From Phytophthora colocasiae (lineage: Eukaryota; Oomycota; Peronosporomycetes; Peronosporales; Peronosporaceae), in assembly GCA_018806915.1 (NCBI GenBank), contig JAGKQI010000103.1, positions 1,054,001-1,118,000 of the forward strand: a DNA stretch of 64,000 bases, given 5' to 3'. This document shows, one piece after another, positions 1-11,639 of the stretch. The translations under genes were made by a program, and so were the position numbers. The notes beneath the pieces were generated by a model. It had not been told where the DNA came from, ran no database searches, and saw only the letters and a list, made by a program, of their open reading frames with translations. Positions within the stretch are counted from its first letter, which is position 1; every line of letters starts with the position of its first letter.

Positions 1-1459
1 GCGTTTTTGCATAATCGACGCCATCTAAGGCTTAGACGTTGGTGCTAGCCGATGTGACCGATCTGCTATGAGTCGGCAATTTGTACAGAAATAACAGGCG
101 TTTCCTAAACTTTCTTACAGATCCCAATTTGTGTAGTACTTCAGTAAAATGTCGGAAGGCTTTATAGTCACATGCACACGGGAAATCGTGCTTGCAACCT
201 CAAACACCTTACAGTCGATATGGCAATGCTTTATGTTTTATGAGCGGCTTCACGTCCACGAGGAGGGACCGAACACCGAGCGAGCTTGCGAGTGTGTGCG
301 TTGGAACGTGAAGAAAAAGGAATCAGCGTTCTCTCAGTGGTGTTTGAATACATTTTTGCTTCCACATCTGTCAGGTGAAGACCGAAGGCCTTCCTGGCTT
401 TCAGTATTAGCATGGAAATTTTTTACATCAATGAGAACGAAGCTAATAACCACTTGAGCACTGTCGGATGGAAAAGCAGAATGACCTCAGTTTCAGTTGA
501 TGTGGTGGCCTGAAAATGATTTGACTGGACCAGCTTCGCCTAGATATTTACTTGAATTGAGTATGAAAATGATTGACCAATCACATGTCGTTATAGGATA
601 TCCTCAGGATGTTCACATTCGTCCCACTCGAGACGCCGGAAACATTGACCGCGGTTGTCGATATGATGGCTCCTAACCTCACGGTGTTGCATGTACCTCG
701 ACTAAAGATTAAAGTGACGGTGAATGACATAGCGGCGTGGACACTCGGTAGCACCGCAGTTTGCGGGTGGAGGACTTGTGGATATGACCACGTATTGCAC
801 AAGGAAGACCCGCAGACTGCTAGAACAGTGGTAGTTGACGTAGGCTAGCGCACAATTCATCGATCAACTCCGCACCTCCCTCAAGCAAGACCTATGGAGA
901 CGAATACTGTGCTATAGACTACAGTATGAACAAGCCACGGAGTGTCAGCGCGGCGTCGTTCCTGTTCCTGTTTCTTTGGGACTATCGCCTCAACCAACAG
1001 GCGATCTATTGCTGTCTTCGGCGTCATTTATGGGTCTGCTGAGAATGACGCCAGGCATGTCTACGGATGCAAAAGGGGCGATCGGCGGGCAAATCATCAA
1101 AGCGGCACTGCAGATGCCGAAAGAGAGGTTGAGAACTTTCAGCATTGCTCGCTCCTCAACGGCATGGACACTGGGAATCCTGCACAACGAGCGCAGGACG
1201 CTGTCACCAAAGCGTCCCCAAGCGGTCAAGGCTTGACAGGTGTGGCTTTCCAGAGCACGTTTTCTGCGCATCACTGGTCCCACCTTTAAAATGCCAAAAC
1301 AGGGTGCTTAAACTTACGAATTGTATGTGGGAGTGGATTAAGCGATGACGTTGAAGCCCAGGAGCACTTCTGATTGGTGCTGCCCAATAAGTCGGTCTTG
1401 CGCCAGCTTCCGCGCGCCTTCCGTCTCCGCACGTACGAGTACACTGTAGTGTTGGGAAA
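1..1459. other. No supported gene
   Basis: I see only short open frames here, none with a recognisable domain, a convincing start or exon-like structure. The longest, at 149-457 and 942-1289 on plus, have no family resemblance I can name. It is probably intergenic or decayed repeat sequence. Confidence 0.4.
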
Positions 1460-1790
1460 AAATTGTCCTGGATTTGTCCTGGACATCGCCATCCTGGACA
1501 AAGCCTGGATATCCAGGACAAAAGTGGCGAAAAGTGTCACAAGACCCACAATCGACAACAGCTACTTCAAAGTACGTTTTAGTAATTCTGTACCTCGTAT
1601 CCATAAATTTATCCACTCGAGCAGCCGAAATCGCTTAACCCCTGAGCGTGTCGCGAAACTCGTCTTCGTCTACAGCAATATGGTCGGGTGTGACAGAGTC
1701 AACACACTCCTGTATGAGCTGTTCCCCGAGGCCACTGAAGAACAACTTCGACGTCTGACCTCACCCGCTTCCGTAGATTGTAGCGTTTGA
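1460..1790 (+). pseudogene. hAT transposase C-terminal remnant
   Basis: The reading frame ending at 1790 contains SSRNRLTPERVAKLVFVYSN followed by an acidic stretch. This matches the C-terminal dimerisation segment of hAT-superfamily transposases, where an arginine-leucine-proline motif precedes a K-L-V-x-x-Y-x-N helix. Only about 90 residues are left. The BED zinc finger and the catalytic core are missing and there is no ATG that would give a full protein. The first 60 bp contain several tandem copies of TCCTGGA-type sequence. A dead, truncated hAT copy is the simplest reading. Recognition rests on one motif. Confidence 0.5.
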
Positions 1791-2153
1791 GCTTTGGGAG
1801 TTCCACCAATATCGAGTTCTTGCACTGCACCATATTCGCATACAATTCCAAACACCAGACTATTGTTCCTCTGCTCGTTATTACTGTAGGATAAGCAATT
1901 ATTTTCCAAACACAGGAAGACCCCTTTCCTAACCCTTTCGAATTCGAGACGGAACTCACCAATCAAATCTGGCCAAAGTTTGTTTTGACCAATCACAGGC
2001 CATCCATAAAAATTCTTAAGGTGTTCCCAATTATCTTGGGAAAATCTGCGCATTACCCAATAATGGTACATACAAATATCAAGTCAAAATGTGCATTATT
2101 AGAATAACTACGACTCTCCCAAATTCACCCCACGCCCCCCGCCATTCAAAAAG
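1791..2153. other. Spacer without gene
   Basis: AT-rich spacer between the hAT remnant and the Crypton frame. I see no coding exon or terminal repeat I can support. The left end of the Crypton may lie here, but I cannot define it. Confidence 0.4.
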
Positions 2154-4329
2154 ATGCAGCGCAGTGCGAGAGGGCTCGATGTCCCGCAAGGAACGGCAGG
2201 GCAAGAAGCAGCAGCAATGAAATGCTTTGGAGAGTTTCTATCACTCGGAAACATGGATGAGAACTCCATCGCTAGCATAGCGAAGTCTCTCTCGGGTTCT
2301 GATGCTCTACCTAGCCAAAACTTTTACTCATTGCTAACTGCCTTTTCCATTTTCCTGCAAACCAAACAAAGCTCTCGCGGTAGCCACCTCGCCAAGGCAA
2401 CCGCTGTTGGCTATATGTCGCAGGTGGTCAACCTGCTACGAGCGGTATCCGCAGTTTATGTCAGACAGCAAGCGAATTGGAAAAATTCGGGATAAAATGG
2501 CTGCTGCTATTGAAGAGCGGAATTTACTAACCGGTGTGCGAACAGGAGAGGCCCCTGGCTGCACGCTAGGCGATTTGCGTCTGCTTGTACAAGAAACTAG
2601 TATTAGGGGGGTTGGAAATGGCTACAAGAGTCTACATGATGCTGCGGTACTAATACTGATGTGGCACACCTTCGGTCGTGCCATTGATACATGCTTTGCT
2701 AGAAAGACTCAACTCTCTATGTCTGCGTCGGGAGAGCTGTTCATGCGTATATCAAGAATCAAGACGTCGGTAGTGCAAGGCATTTCGATCTACAAAGCTG
2801 CAGTGCATTGGGAGCAGTGCATGCTACATGCACTTGGTATGCTTTTTGTTGGAGCTTCCGAGCCTTCAAGTTATGTGTTTCCATTGGTACCGCACGCGGC
2901 TGCGTCAGATTTGCCTGGAGAAAAGACGTACAGTCAAGACGAAGCGATTCTGTATTGGGAGAGTCTTGAAGAAAAGCAGGACTCAAAGGAGCCCGCAGCC
3001 AAACGCATAAGAGGAAGACCAAGTGTAGCCAAGTACATCAACGACATCATCGCGTTGATCACGGAGCGTCTCTCAAAATCCGCTGCCCCACTGCCTTCTA
3101 AACTCACACCCGGGCTAAGCAGTCACTCCTTGAGACGAGGTGCTGCTGCCTACGCGAATGCTTCGCCGAAACTCGCGATCCAGTGGATCTCGACAAGAGG
3201 GGCATGGCTGTTGGACTCGCTAACCAAGGCGTTCGCTTACGTCGGCACCACCACACGAGAGGACCAAAGCGTTGGTAAGGTGCTCGCTGGGTACCAGGAT
3301 CCGCATCTACCTTGCATCACGCCGTCGATTGTGTCGTTGAAGGCGCAACTGCCTGATCTCGAGTACGCTCGGCTGCTAGCACTGCGGGCTCAGCTGTTCA
3401 AGAACGTGTCTGGCTTCGCTGACGTAAACCTCAACGTTGATGGTGCTGTCTTGGATGCTGCAATGGCAGCGCTGCTCATACATCTCGAGGAAGTCGCAGC
3501 AGCAGTGGAGGAAGAGCAGAGCGTGTCTGGCTTCACGTCGCACTACCTATACCGTTTTCATGAAGCTCTAGATGTCACCAACTCAACGCTGGGTGCTCGA
3601 TTGACACTAGAGTCTTGTATCCAATGGGGTCGTCAATTGCGGGTGCTGTGGGAGACAGAGAATCACGCCCAGCTTGGAAATCGTAGTGGCGGTGACACAG
3701 CGGCTCTTGGTGCGGCGATAACTCAAATGCTGGTATCCATCGGGACGATGCAGCAAACGCTGCATAAGCTTGTTGCTATGCATGAAACGCAGACAAGTAA
3801 CGCACCACAGCCGTCACCATGCACTTGCGGTTCTTCTAATGTTAGCACCCCAGTTGCCCCAGGGCAGAATGACGTCGTTGTGGAAGCTCACACGTTAGCT
3901 GGTTGCTTCTTCAACTGGTACACGATGGAGCTGTGGCATACTGCGACGCAGAAGAAACAACAATTTGTGCGCGCCGATCTGAAGGCATGCATTAACATAA
4001 TGATAATCGCCGGAGGTCGCGACGTGAACATACCTGCATCGCCTGTAGAACGCAACGGCGTATCTTACCGAATGTGGAAGCAGACCCTCTGGACGCTGGC
4101 AGAAGACTTGGACCAGAAAACCAATGCGAAGCTGAGCCAAATCGATGGGAAAAACACGTCGAAGACAGCCGGATCTTTGCGAAAACGCTGGAGGAAGCTG
4201 AGACTTGAGCATCGACTGGAGTTTAATGCGCTGTGCTCCGCGTACATCACTCGTAGAGCAAGCAACGGTATCATCGACCTGTGCACACCTGACACGCATA
4301 TATGGAAGCAGAAAGACTTGGAATTGTAG
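2154..4329 (+). pseudogene. Crypton tyrosine recombinase, frameshifted
   Basis: This is the transposase of a Crypton DNA transposon, a tyrosine recombinase that cuts and rejoins DNA through a covalent phosphotyrosine. An ATG at 2154 opens a frame of about 95 useful residues (SAM-like N-terminal helices). The homologous reading moves to a second frame at about 2435-2445, then runs uninterrupted to 4329. The second frame carries the catalytic set: an arginine in TFGRAIDTC near 2675, H-S-L-R-R (the H-x-x-R motif) near 3124, and a tyrosine in FAYVG near 3240. About 300 C-terminal residues follow, ending in a basic, tryptophan-containing region that may bind DNA. One frameshift makes this copy probably inactive, although a sequencing indel would give the same picture. 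The rest of the frame is well preserved, so the copy is young. Confidence 0.8.
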
Positions 4330-5001
4330 GCTCAGGTCATGCATTCACTTTAACGTTGTAATGGTACGCTTACATATCTAAATGACAGCAAACACAGCAT
4401 ACATACAACAGCCTCGCGGTGAGCGTCCACAAACAAGGTCAATAAATAGTCTACCACACAGCACAACCACTCACGCACCCTATATCAGCAAAAACCCCAG
4501 TCAAAAGCATCTAGGGACGCTGCCAGCACGCAAAACGGGCAGCATTCCGCCAGCCCTGCCGGGTTTTAGAAGTTGCGAGCGCTAACTCCCACAGGAGGGG
4601 CAGCGTGACTTGCTTTATGTGATGACACGTCCGCTGGGGTCTGCAGGCCAATGCTGTGGTCCATTGGAGCTCTTCGTGTCGCTCTCCCTCTCTGCTAAAG
4701 CGCTGATATCGGAGGAGGGGAGAATGAACCGCTGTGGCGGATCGAGAAAAAAACCTCGCAAGGTTTTTGCATTTTGGAGCCGATAATATCAGCATAGTTA
4801 TTTCAAGTGTATTGGGAATGCCACGCCGATTGGCTGATGTCATTTGGGACCGAGGTTGGGAACTCGTCGATTAGTGACTGCCTGAAGGCCCTTCAGGCAT
4901 CATCGTTCTGGGTGCCTTGGGAAGGAGGTGTATTGCTTTTGACGGAAACTCAGCTTGGCCTGGCGTGGAGTGCAGGATCAGTGCCTCATGTGTCCGCTTA
5001 G
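4330..5001. other. LINE leader or spacer with a perfect palindrome
   Basis: No gene is supported. The last 195 bases before 5002 are open in the same frame as the LINE protein, from 4807 to a TAG at 4999-5001, and may be the tail of a LINE ORF1 or leader. A palindrome with 10-bp arms around one central base lies at 4879-4899. Confidence 0.4.
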
Positions 5002-8000
5002 GTGGGCCCAACGTGGAACGAGGCTTCGGTGCTGTCGGTAAACACCAACGGCATCAAGCAGAACGGAAAGAAATTCATCGAAAAGGTGGTTTCACAATAC
5101 CATATCGTTGGTGTCCAAGAGACCAAGTTTCGAGACACTCATCATTTGTCCAAGTTTAATTTTCATCTATCGTCCATATCCCGACAACGACTATTTGTTA
5201 GTGACCGCAACAGCTCCTGTCCGGTTCCGATCGGTCCTCGCAGCTGTGGTGTCGGGACGTTACTTCATCCTGAGCTACCTGGTGTTGAATCAGCACAGGA
5301 AGTTGCTTCAGTGACTATTCCAGGCCGCTACATTCTCGTACGACTCGTACAAGAGAATCGAACGGTGTACATTCATAATATTTACGCGCCGGTTCACTCT
5401 ACAGAGCGTGCAGCTTTCTACCAAGATCTGCCCACGCAATTTGATCCAGATGCGCGCCACATCGTCCTAGGGGATTTCAATGTGGCTGTTGATCCAGTTC
5501 TGGATTCTCGAGGCATATCGAGCGCTTTGGACGCATCCAGAGGTTTCCTACTCGGGTGGCTAGCCACACTACAAGTCACGGACCCTTGGCGGCTAAGGTA
5601 TCCTCGTCAGCGTACATTTCCCGGTCCTCGACCACGGGTCAACCGCCTTGACTATATATTTGTGAGCGACGAGTGGATCGACTCGTCTTTCGAGGCCACA
5701 AAATACTTTCAGGCTCCTCACACGGGTGATCATCTGGCGATTAAAGTTCTCTTGGGTCCCCCTCGTCGTCGACCGTCGCCTGGATACTGGCGCTTGCAGC
5801 CCAAGACGCTAGAGATTCATCAAGTCCATCAGTTTCTTCTTCGGGACATCAAGCTTCTTCAATCTACGATTGGGCAAGCCCGTAATCCAGGCCGTGTCTG
5901 GGAGGGCTGGAAGCGGCGTATCCGTGCACACCTTCAACTCGCTCAATCCCAACAAACGACCCAGGACAACGATCTAATACGCGGTTATCGCTTGAAAATG
6001 GCAGCAGCACAACAATCCTACTTGACAGACCCTTCACCGGAAACAGCGGAGTCGGTGGATACAATGATTTCAGCGGTGGAAGCGCTGGAGCTTGACAATC
6101 TCCACAGACAACAGGAGGAGGGCTTTGACTTTCACGCTACTCAGATGGAGACATCGAAATCTGCCTTCTTTCGCCCTCCCGATGTATCTCTCCGGTCAAC
6201 CGCTGTACCAAGCGTTGTTCTGGCCAACGGGTGCGAGTCAGATGATCCCTTCGATATTAGTGAGAAATTTCGAGGCCACTGGGGAAATATCTTTGGTGAT
6301 CCACGCTACTGCATGAATGAGGTTGCTCCCAACGAGGACGCTACCACGGCGCTGCTCAACTCTATCCATCGAAGCCTATCTGCGGAGGACGCGATCACGC
6401 TTGACGAACCTCTCACAGGAGCCGATATGGCTGCAACCATACGACACCTCAAGCGCAACTCGGCTCCTGGGCTAGATGGCCTAGGTTCGGCACTTTATCA
6501 GATAGATCCGGAAGCGTTTGGTGAGGTACTCGCCGTCGTATTCGCTTACCAGTTGAGGGTGGGTGCTCTACTCCCCTCACAGCGTAAATCCTCCGTTGCA
6601 TTGCTCTACAAGAAAGGAGATCGTCGTGATCCCGGGAACTACCGCCCCATTTCGCTCATGCAGGTGGATGTGAAGATTCTATCGAAGACTTTGGCATATC
6701 GACTCCAACGGTATCTCTGCCAGTTAATTAACCCTGAGCAGAAGGGCTTTGTCCGTGGAAGATCGCTTCATCACCACGTCCGATTCCTCCATGATCTACA
6801 AGAATTACTTAAACGGCGAAACCAGGATGGTTATGCATTGTTTTTGGACTTCGCGAAGGCGTACGACCGCGTCAATTGGAATTATCTGTTCAGAGTGCTG
6901 GAACGCGTTGGATGCGAACCGACATTCAGAAACTGGGTAAAATTGTTATACTCCAACACAGAAGCGACTTTGGCGGTAAAAGGCGTGCCTCAAGAGGTGC
7001 TACGACCGTCGCGAGGCGTCAAACAAGGTGACCCCCTCTCTTCTCTATTGTTTGTCCTTTCCATCGAGCCACTCGGAAATCTGCTGCGTGCTCTACCGGA
7101 GGTTGGTATTCGAATTGGACCTAACTGCGTTGGCACTGGACTCTATTTTGCTGATGATTCTACGCTCCTCTCAAGTTCGGTCGCAGGATTACTGCGCCAA
7201 GTTGAGCTCGTCCAGCTATACTGCTCTGGCTCTGGAGCTCTATTGAATCTCAACAAGTCCCAGCTCGTTGCTTTTAATGGAGCCACGATCTGTGCGGATT
7301 CAACGCCGCTCGGTGTTGGAACGTCGCCTTCTGTGGTGTATCTGGGTGTTCCTGTTGGTCCAGCAGTCAACTCAACTGAAGTGTGCAGCTCTCTTGAGAC
7401 TAAAGTCTGTAATCGCCTGGCACGATGGGGATGTCGTGCACGCACCCTCCGTGGTCGTCTGCTCATTTTGAACGCCATGGTATTCTCGGTTTTGTGGCAC
7501 TTTACTCCTCACTTCTCGATTCCGGGACCTGTGGTCCGACGTCTACAATTTCTTGCCGAAAAGTATTTACTTACGCGGAAATGGGATCCTGGTGGGCGAT
7601 TTTTCAAACTGGCGAAAGCTAGTATCTGTCAAGCTTCGTTCAGACAAGGTGGCCTGCAAATTCCAAGCCTTTCGGACACTATCCAGACCCAGCGTGTGAT
7701 TGTGCTACAACAACTATTCTGGTTGGACCCAGGTGACCTATGGAAAGCAACGAGCACAGAGCTTCTTCGATGTGTCCTTCCCTCTGAATTGCTCCTCTCT
7801 CCATTTGATTTCCTAGCCTGCCCCTTTTCGAGGCAGTCTACTGTAATACCGTTCAAAACCATTCCAAGTTGGTGGGCCGCATCGTGGTATGTGGCGTCCA
7901 AACTACCGCAGCTCTCAGCTCAGTTTCAAGACGGTGTCGAACACCAAACCAGATTTCTCAACGCAAACGTGTGGCACAATTCCTGCCTTCGGATACAGAT

Positions 8001-9190
8001 TTACCCGGACAAGTGGTGCTCCTTGATGGTACGGGCCGGCGCGGTACGAGACTTCCGCGCAGCTTTTGCTAAGGCTTCTGGCTGTCGCTGTTTGATGGAT
8101 TTTTTTTCACGGGGAGAGTGGCCCATGGTTACGCAGTTTTTGGCTCGTTTTGTCCTAACTCTTCCGACTATTAACCTTCGCACTCGTATCCGGCAACTTG
8201 TCCGACTTTACGACGACTTAACCACACTGGTGGGCCAAGTTTTACGTCCCGATGGTTTACTACAAGGGCCGGTCATGCTAGGTGCTTATGCTCCGCCGTT
8301 TGGGGTATTTCAAAACGGTGGGCTCAGTGCTTTTCCGTCTCTAACCAAGCGCAATATCCGCCGGATCTTCATGGATGGTACGCAGGAGCTGCAAAACCAC
8401 CCCCTTGTTTATCATTTTGCTGGATTTACTCGAGAGAAGTTGGTGGATACCCTTCTGGCGCTCAAAGACCTTCGTCAGGTGGTCCTTCCTGTGTACGCTG
8501 ATCTACAATTCCGCTTGTGTTGGAAGCTTTTGCCAACACGCTCTCGGTTTTGGTTTCTTCAACATACGTCAGAAACTTTCTTGCAGTGCGGGTACCCTGA
8601 CTGCACGTCTGTTGAGACCGAGAAGCACTTGTTTTTCGAGTGTGCTCGTGTCGCCGTGCTATGGGGCATTGTTGCCGATGACTGGAGACTCTTCTTACCT
8701 GCACTTACTTGGGAAATAGTTTGTGTTCCGCTAGAACCCACCTGGCTGCGCTCACAGATTTCTTACGCGCCTGAACTCAAGATTCTCTGGACGATTCTCC
8801 GCAGTGTCACACTCCACTGCGTTTGGACAGCCCGCAACAAGCACCACTTTGAAAATCGGCCGCCTTTGGAAGCGCGGAATGCAATCTATCAAGTTTACTC
8901 GATTTTCAGCAGCCACTTTCGGGCTATACTACGTTCTTCTACTGCGAACGAGCGATCTCGTTTTCAAAGGTGTCTTCATCAGTTCCCGCCCGGCTCCCGG
9001 TTCCATCGTTTCACTACAGCTCACCCACGACTATTCTCACTTCGACGGAAGGTACTCTGTGCTGACGAAAATGGTTGCCTCCAAGCCCCACCCTGTTCCC
9101 GCACCACTGACTAACACTACTACCCGCCGTAGTCAGTAGCCGCTAGCTTTTTGAGAAGTCCGGTTGCTAACCCCGTTGGCAACTGATAAA
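4807..9190 (+). mobile_element. Non-LTR retrotransposon (LINE, Tx1/L1-like)
   Basis: The element encodes an apurinic-type endonuclease followed by a reverse transcriptase and a C-terminal zinc motif, the order found in L1/Tx1-group LINEs. Its 3' end can be placed because two truncated copies at 58.9 and 61.2 kb share sequence up to about 9190 (GTTGGCAACT and slightly beyond). The 5' boundary is uncertain. No poly(A) tail is visible. Confidence 0.75.
5002..9114 (+). CDS. LINE ORF2-like endonuclease/reverse transcriptase
   Basis: This 1370-codon open frame makes the protein that nicks target DNA and copies the LINE RNA there. Residues about 8-240 are an endonuclease/exonuclease/phosphatase fold with NTNGI, the metal-binding E of VQETKF, LGDFNV, RLDYIF and the final GDH. 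Residues about 470-760 are a reverse transcriptase with NSAPGLDGL, a D in FLDFAKAYDRV, SRGVKQGDPLS and the catalytic FADD. A C-x4-C-x7-H-x4-C motif lies near residue 1200, as in many L1/Tx1 proteins. The frame is uninterrupted over 4.1 kb, so the copy is recent. It opens directly after a TAG stop and has no ATG before the endonuclease; the first codon is GTG and the first in-frame ATG is about 330 codons in. The start is therefore lost, or made by reinitiation or an upstream splice. Confidence 0.85.
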   Translation: MGPTWNEASVLSVNTNGIKQNGKKFIEKVVSQYHIVGVQETKFRDTHHLSKFNFHLSSISRQRLFVSDRNSSCPVPIGPRSCGVGTLLHPELPGVESAQEVASVTIPGRYILVRLVQENRTVYIHNIYAPVHSTERAAFYQDLPTQFDPDARHIVLGDFNVAVDPVLDSRGISSALDASRGFLLGWLATLQVTDPWRLRYPRQRTFPGPRPRVNRLDYIFVSDEWIDSSFEATKYFQAPHTGDHLAIKVLLGPPRRRPSPGYWRLQPKTLEIHQVHQFLLRDIKLLQSTIGQARNPGRVWEGWKRRIRAHLQLAQSQQTTQDNDLIRGYRLKMAAAQQSYLTDPSPETAESVDTMISAVEALELDNLHRQQEEGFDFHATQMETSKSAFFRPPDVSLRSTAVPSVVLANGCESDDPFDISEKFRGHWGNIFGDPRYCMNEVAPNEDATTALLNSIHRSLSAEDAITLDEPLTGADMAATIRHLKRNSAPGLDGLGSALYQIDPEAFGEVLAVVFAYQLRVGALLPSQRKSSVALLYKKGDRRDPGNYRPISLMQVDVKILSKTLAYRLQRYLCQLINPEQKGFVRGRSLHHHVRFLHDLQELLKRRNQDGYALFLDFAKAYDRVNWNYLFRVLERVGCEPTFRNWVKLLYSNTEATLAVKGVPQEVLRPSRGVKQGDPLSSLLFVLSIEPLGNLLRALPEVGIRIGPNCVGTGLYFADDSTLLSSSVAGLLRQVELVQLYCSGSGALLNLNKSQLVAFNGATICADSTPLGVGTSPSVVYLGVPVGPAVNSTEVCSSLETKVCNRLARWGCRARTLRGRLLILNAMVFSVLWHFTPHFSIPGPVVRRLQFLAEKYLLTRKWDPGGRFFKLAKASICQASFRQGGLQIPSLSDTIQTQRVIVLQQLFWLDPGDLWKATSTELLRCVLPSELLLSPFDFLACPFSRQSTVIPFKTIPSWWAASWYVASKLPQLSAQFQDGVEHQTRFLNANVWHNSCLRIQIYPDKWCSLMVRAGAVRDFRAAFAKASGCRCLMDFFSRGEWPMVTQFLARFVLTLPTINLRTRIRQLVRLYDDLTTLVGQVLRPDGLLQGPVMLGAYAPPFGVFQNGGLSAFPSLTKRNIRRIFMDGTQELQNHPLVYHFAGFTREKLVDTLLALKDLRQVVLPVYADLQFRLCWKLLPTRSRFWFLQHTSETFLQCGYPDCTSVETEKHLFFECARVAVLWGIVADDWRLFLPALTWEIVCVPLEPTWLRSQISYAPELKILWTILRSVTLHCVWTARNKHHFENRPPLEARNAIYQVYSIFSSHFRAILRSSTANERSRFQRCLHQFPPGSRFHRFTTAHPRLFSLRRKVLCADENGCLQAPPCSRTTD

Positions 9191-9332
9191 CATTCAACAC
9201 GAATAGTTCTCCCCCCCCAGCACATTTGACTTGAAGTATCCAAGCGCCTTGAACTTGCGCAGTAATCATTATGAATGAAGAGCGAAGCAAGTGGCTATTG
9301 CCACAAGCTGTGGGTCAGTGCTGTCGTATTAA

Positions 9333-9376
9333 CCCTTTCACTACCGGCAGTCTTAGAGATACCCAGCGGTCCTCTA
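9333..9376 (+). repeat. piggyBac left end and subterminal repeat
   Basis: The first 15 bases pair with the right end (12037-12051), with two mismatches. The motif AGCGGTCCTCTAA starts near 9362 and recurs near the right end; related GAGGACCTCTAA copies lie around 9450. These are likely transposase binding sites. Confidence 0.8.
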
Positions 9377-9567
9377 ACTCGATTACAAGACGCCTCCGAT
9401 TGGCTCAAAATGGGGCGTTGAGGGTAGGTTCATGAGCTCACTAAGGCTTAGAGGAACTCAGAGGACCTCTAACAGCCCATCCCATCCATCCCGCTGTGTG
9501 ATCAGAGGTTCGTAAGTTCAGTTGTACACTCATTTTTCCCTACTTATTGTCAATTTCTGCAGAAGGA

Positions 9568-11639
9568 ATGGAAATCGTCCATTTGCTGAACGCAGACGGA
9601 GAGGACTGGGCGTTCGAGCCCTCTGACACAGAGGAGGAGGAGGAAGGATCAGGCGTCTTGGCCGCAGATGATGAGGGGGGACGAAACGAGACACAGACGG
9701 CACCACAGCCTTTGCCCACTGGTAATGCATACATCGACGGTATTATGCGCGATAGCGGGCTGCATGTAGTGCGCGAGGGAGAAGTTAGAGCTGCTTACAA
9801 GGAGCGGGGGGAATTGGGTCTCTTTTCTCTCTTCTTCACGCGAGACTTTCGTGACTCGTTGCGGACATGGACAAATCAAATTCTCAAAGAAAAAGGAAAA
9901 CCCGAGGCTACAGTGTATGAACTGGACGCTTACATGGGTTTGGAGATTGCAATGAGCTTCAACCCTGTCACAGAAATGAAAGAGCTCTGGTCCCAAAAGG
10001 TCTTTATGGGCCAATCTGATTTTGCAGCGACGATGGCTAGAAATCGCTTCGAGACAATCCGAGCTGCCTTTCAAATTCACGCTCCTGATAGTGTCTCTGC
10101 TGAGCGGTGCGATCAAGATCCGCTGTGGCACAGTCGCCGCCTAATGGCCCAGATCCAGAAGAAGTTCGCAGCGATTGCTGTACCTGTAGGTGCTATTAGT
10201 CTCGATGAGAACACCGTACGCACAAAGGCGCGGTCGTCAGCGAGGACGTACCTACCGTCGAAGCCTGACAAGTATGGGGTGCGGTTCTACGCGGTGGTGG
10301 GCTGGAAGAGCCTGTATGCTTACTCTATTTGGGATAATGGCTCCGGGAATCGGACGAGAGCGACACCTGCAGAGAGGTATGTAGGCGTATTCCCCGCTCT
10401 GCGAACAGCACTTTTAGGACGTTGGAGCGTTCAGATGTCGCGATCAAACGGAAAGATGCTAGTGCTTTATGGGTTGCTATGAGTGGCCACCTTACAAAGA
10501 TCCACGCGGCGCCTAACTGTCACCGCCTTCTTGTGTGTGATAATTTTTACACACGACACAACCTGGCGAAGGCGCTGCTAACTTTCACGGATGGGGAAAT
10601 GCGCATGCTGGGCACTGTACGTATACCGTTGCAAGGAAAGTGGAATGCTATTGGTCTGGATGCAGCTAAAGCGCGTGTAGCTGCTGCAGAGCGTGGAAGC
10701 TGGGAGCTCATCGCAGCAATAGATGTACCAGTCGGATGGGAGAAACTTCAAGAGAAGCATAACCGCGAGCAACAGAAGCTTCCAGCGCACCTGAGAACGT
10801 CATACAAGCCGCCGATGTCGTTTGCTGAGAACGCGGGCTACGTCGTCTATCGGGACAAGAACACTGTGGTCTTCTATACTATTGACCTCGCTGGTACAAT
10901 GACTGAACCCATGTTGCCGGGCACATCTACGGAAGCCGTCCGACTTTGTCGTAGTCTTGCCCCCCTTCGGCGCTGGACAGGCGACCAAGTAATGCACCGC
11001 AAAACCTTCCAGGCTCCGGCTACAGTTGTAGCATACAACATCTTTATGAATGGTGTGGATAGAGTCGACCAGTTGAGAAGTACCAACCCGATCCGCCGCA
11101 AGGAGAAGCGGCTGTCAATGAGCTTGCTGACATGGGCTCTGGACCTTGCCTTGATCAATGCCTTCGCGCTATTCAAAAAGGTGGCTGGATCAGCCGTAGA
11201 ATGTGTCACTTTGCGCGAATTCAAACAACGTGTTGCTGAAAAACTTACCGCCGTTCAGCGTACTCGGCGGAAGAAGGAACGCTGCCGTCGTCAACCCCAA
11301 CCTAACGAGCCGCTTGAAGATTTAGTGGGGCAGATCCAAGATTTACATGCAATTACACCAAACTCAAAGAAGCATTCAAGCGGTAAACTGGCTTGTTACC
11401 TGTGCACGCTGCGCGGCTTCTCGAAAAAAGCGGTCTATGGCTGCACTGGTTGTCAGCGGGGATTCCACGTAGTGTGCTTTACCGCCTTCCACTACCGCGA
11501 CGCCCTCACATCCAACTCACTTGGGGTCCGCTCCGCGTTAGACGCTGTCTGTGCTGAGGCGTCAGGCGATGGGCTTGTGCACACACGACTAAAGAAAAAC
11601 AGAACCATCACACATCTTAGTGAGCTAGAGTTACCATAA
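9568..11639 (+). pseudogene. piggyBac transposase, single frameshift
   Basis: This is the cut-and-paste transposase of the surrounding element (DDE family Tnp_1_7). The first frame runs from the ATG at 9568 to 10482 and includes the block DPLWHSR, the first catalytic aspartate in ISLDEN, and YLPSKPDKYGVRFYA. The second frame takes over at about 10410-10440 and runs to 11639 with CDNFYT (second aspartate) and NGVDRVDQ (third aspartate). It ends in a cysteine-rich zinc domain (CYLC...CTGC...H...C near 11395-11475) typical of piggyBac C termini. An acidic N terminus precedes the core. The frames overlap by 60 bp and differ by one base step, so one indel inactivates an otherwise intact enzyme. 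Confidence 0.85.

Noticed and set aside
2154..2495. Separate 113-codon gene before the Crypton
   Set aside because: Its sequence joins the N terminus of the recombinase; it is the 5' part of one frameshifted gene.
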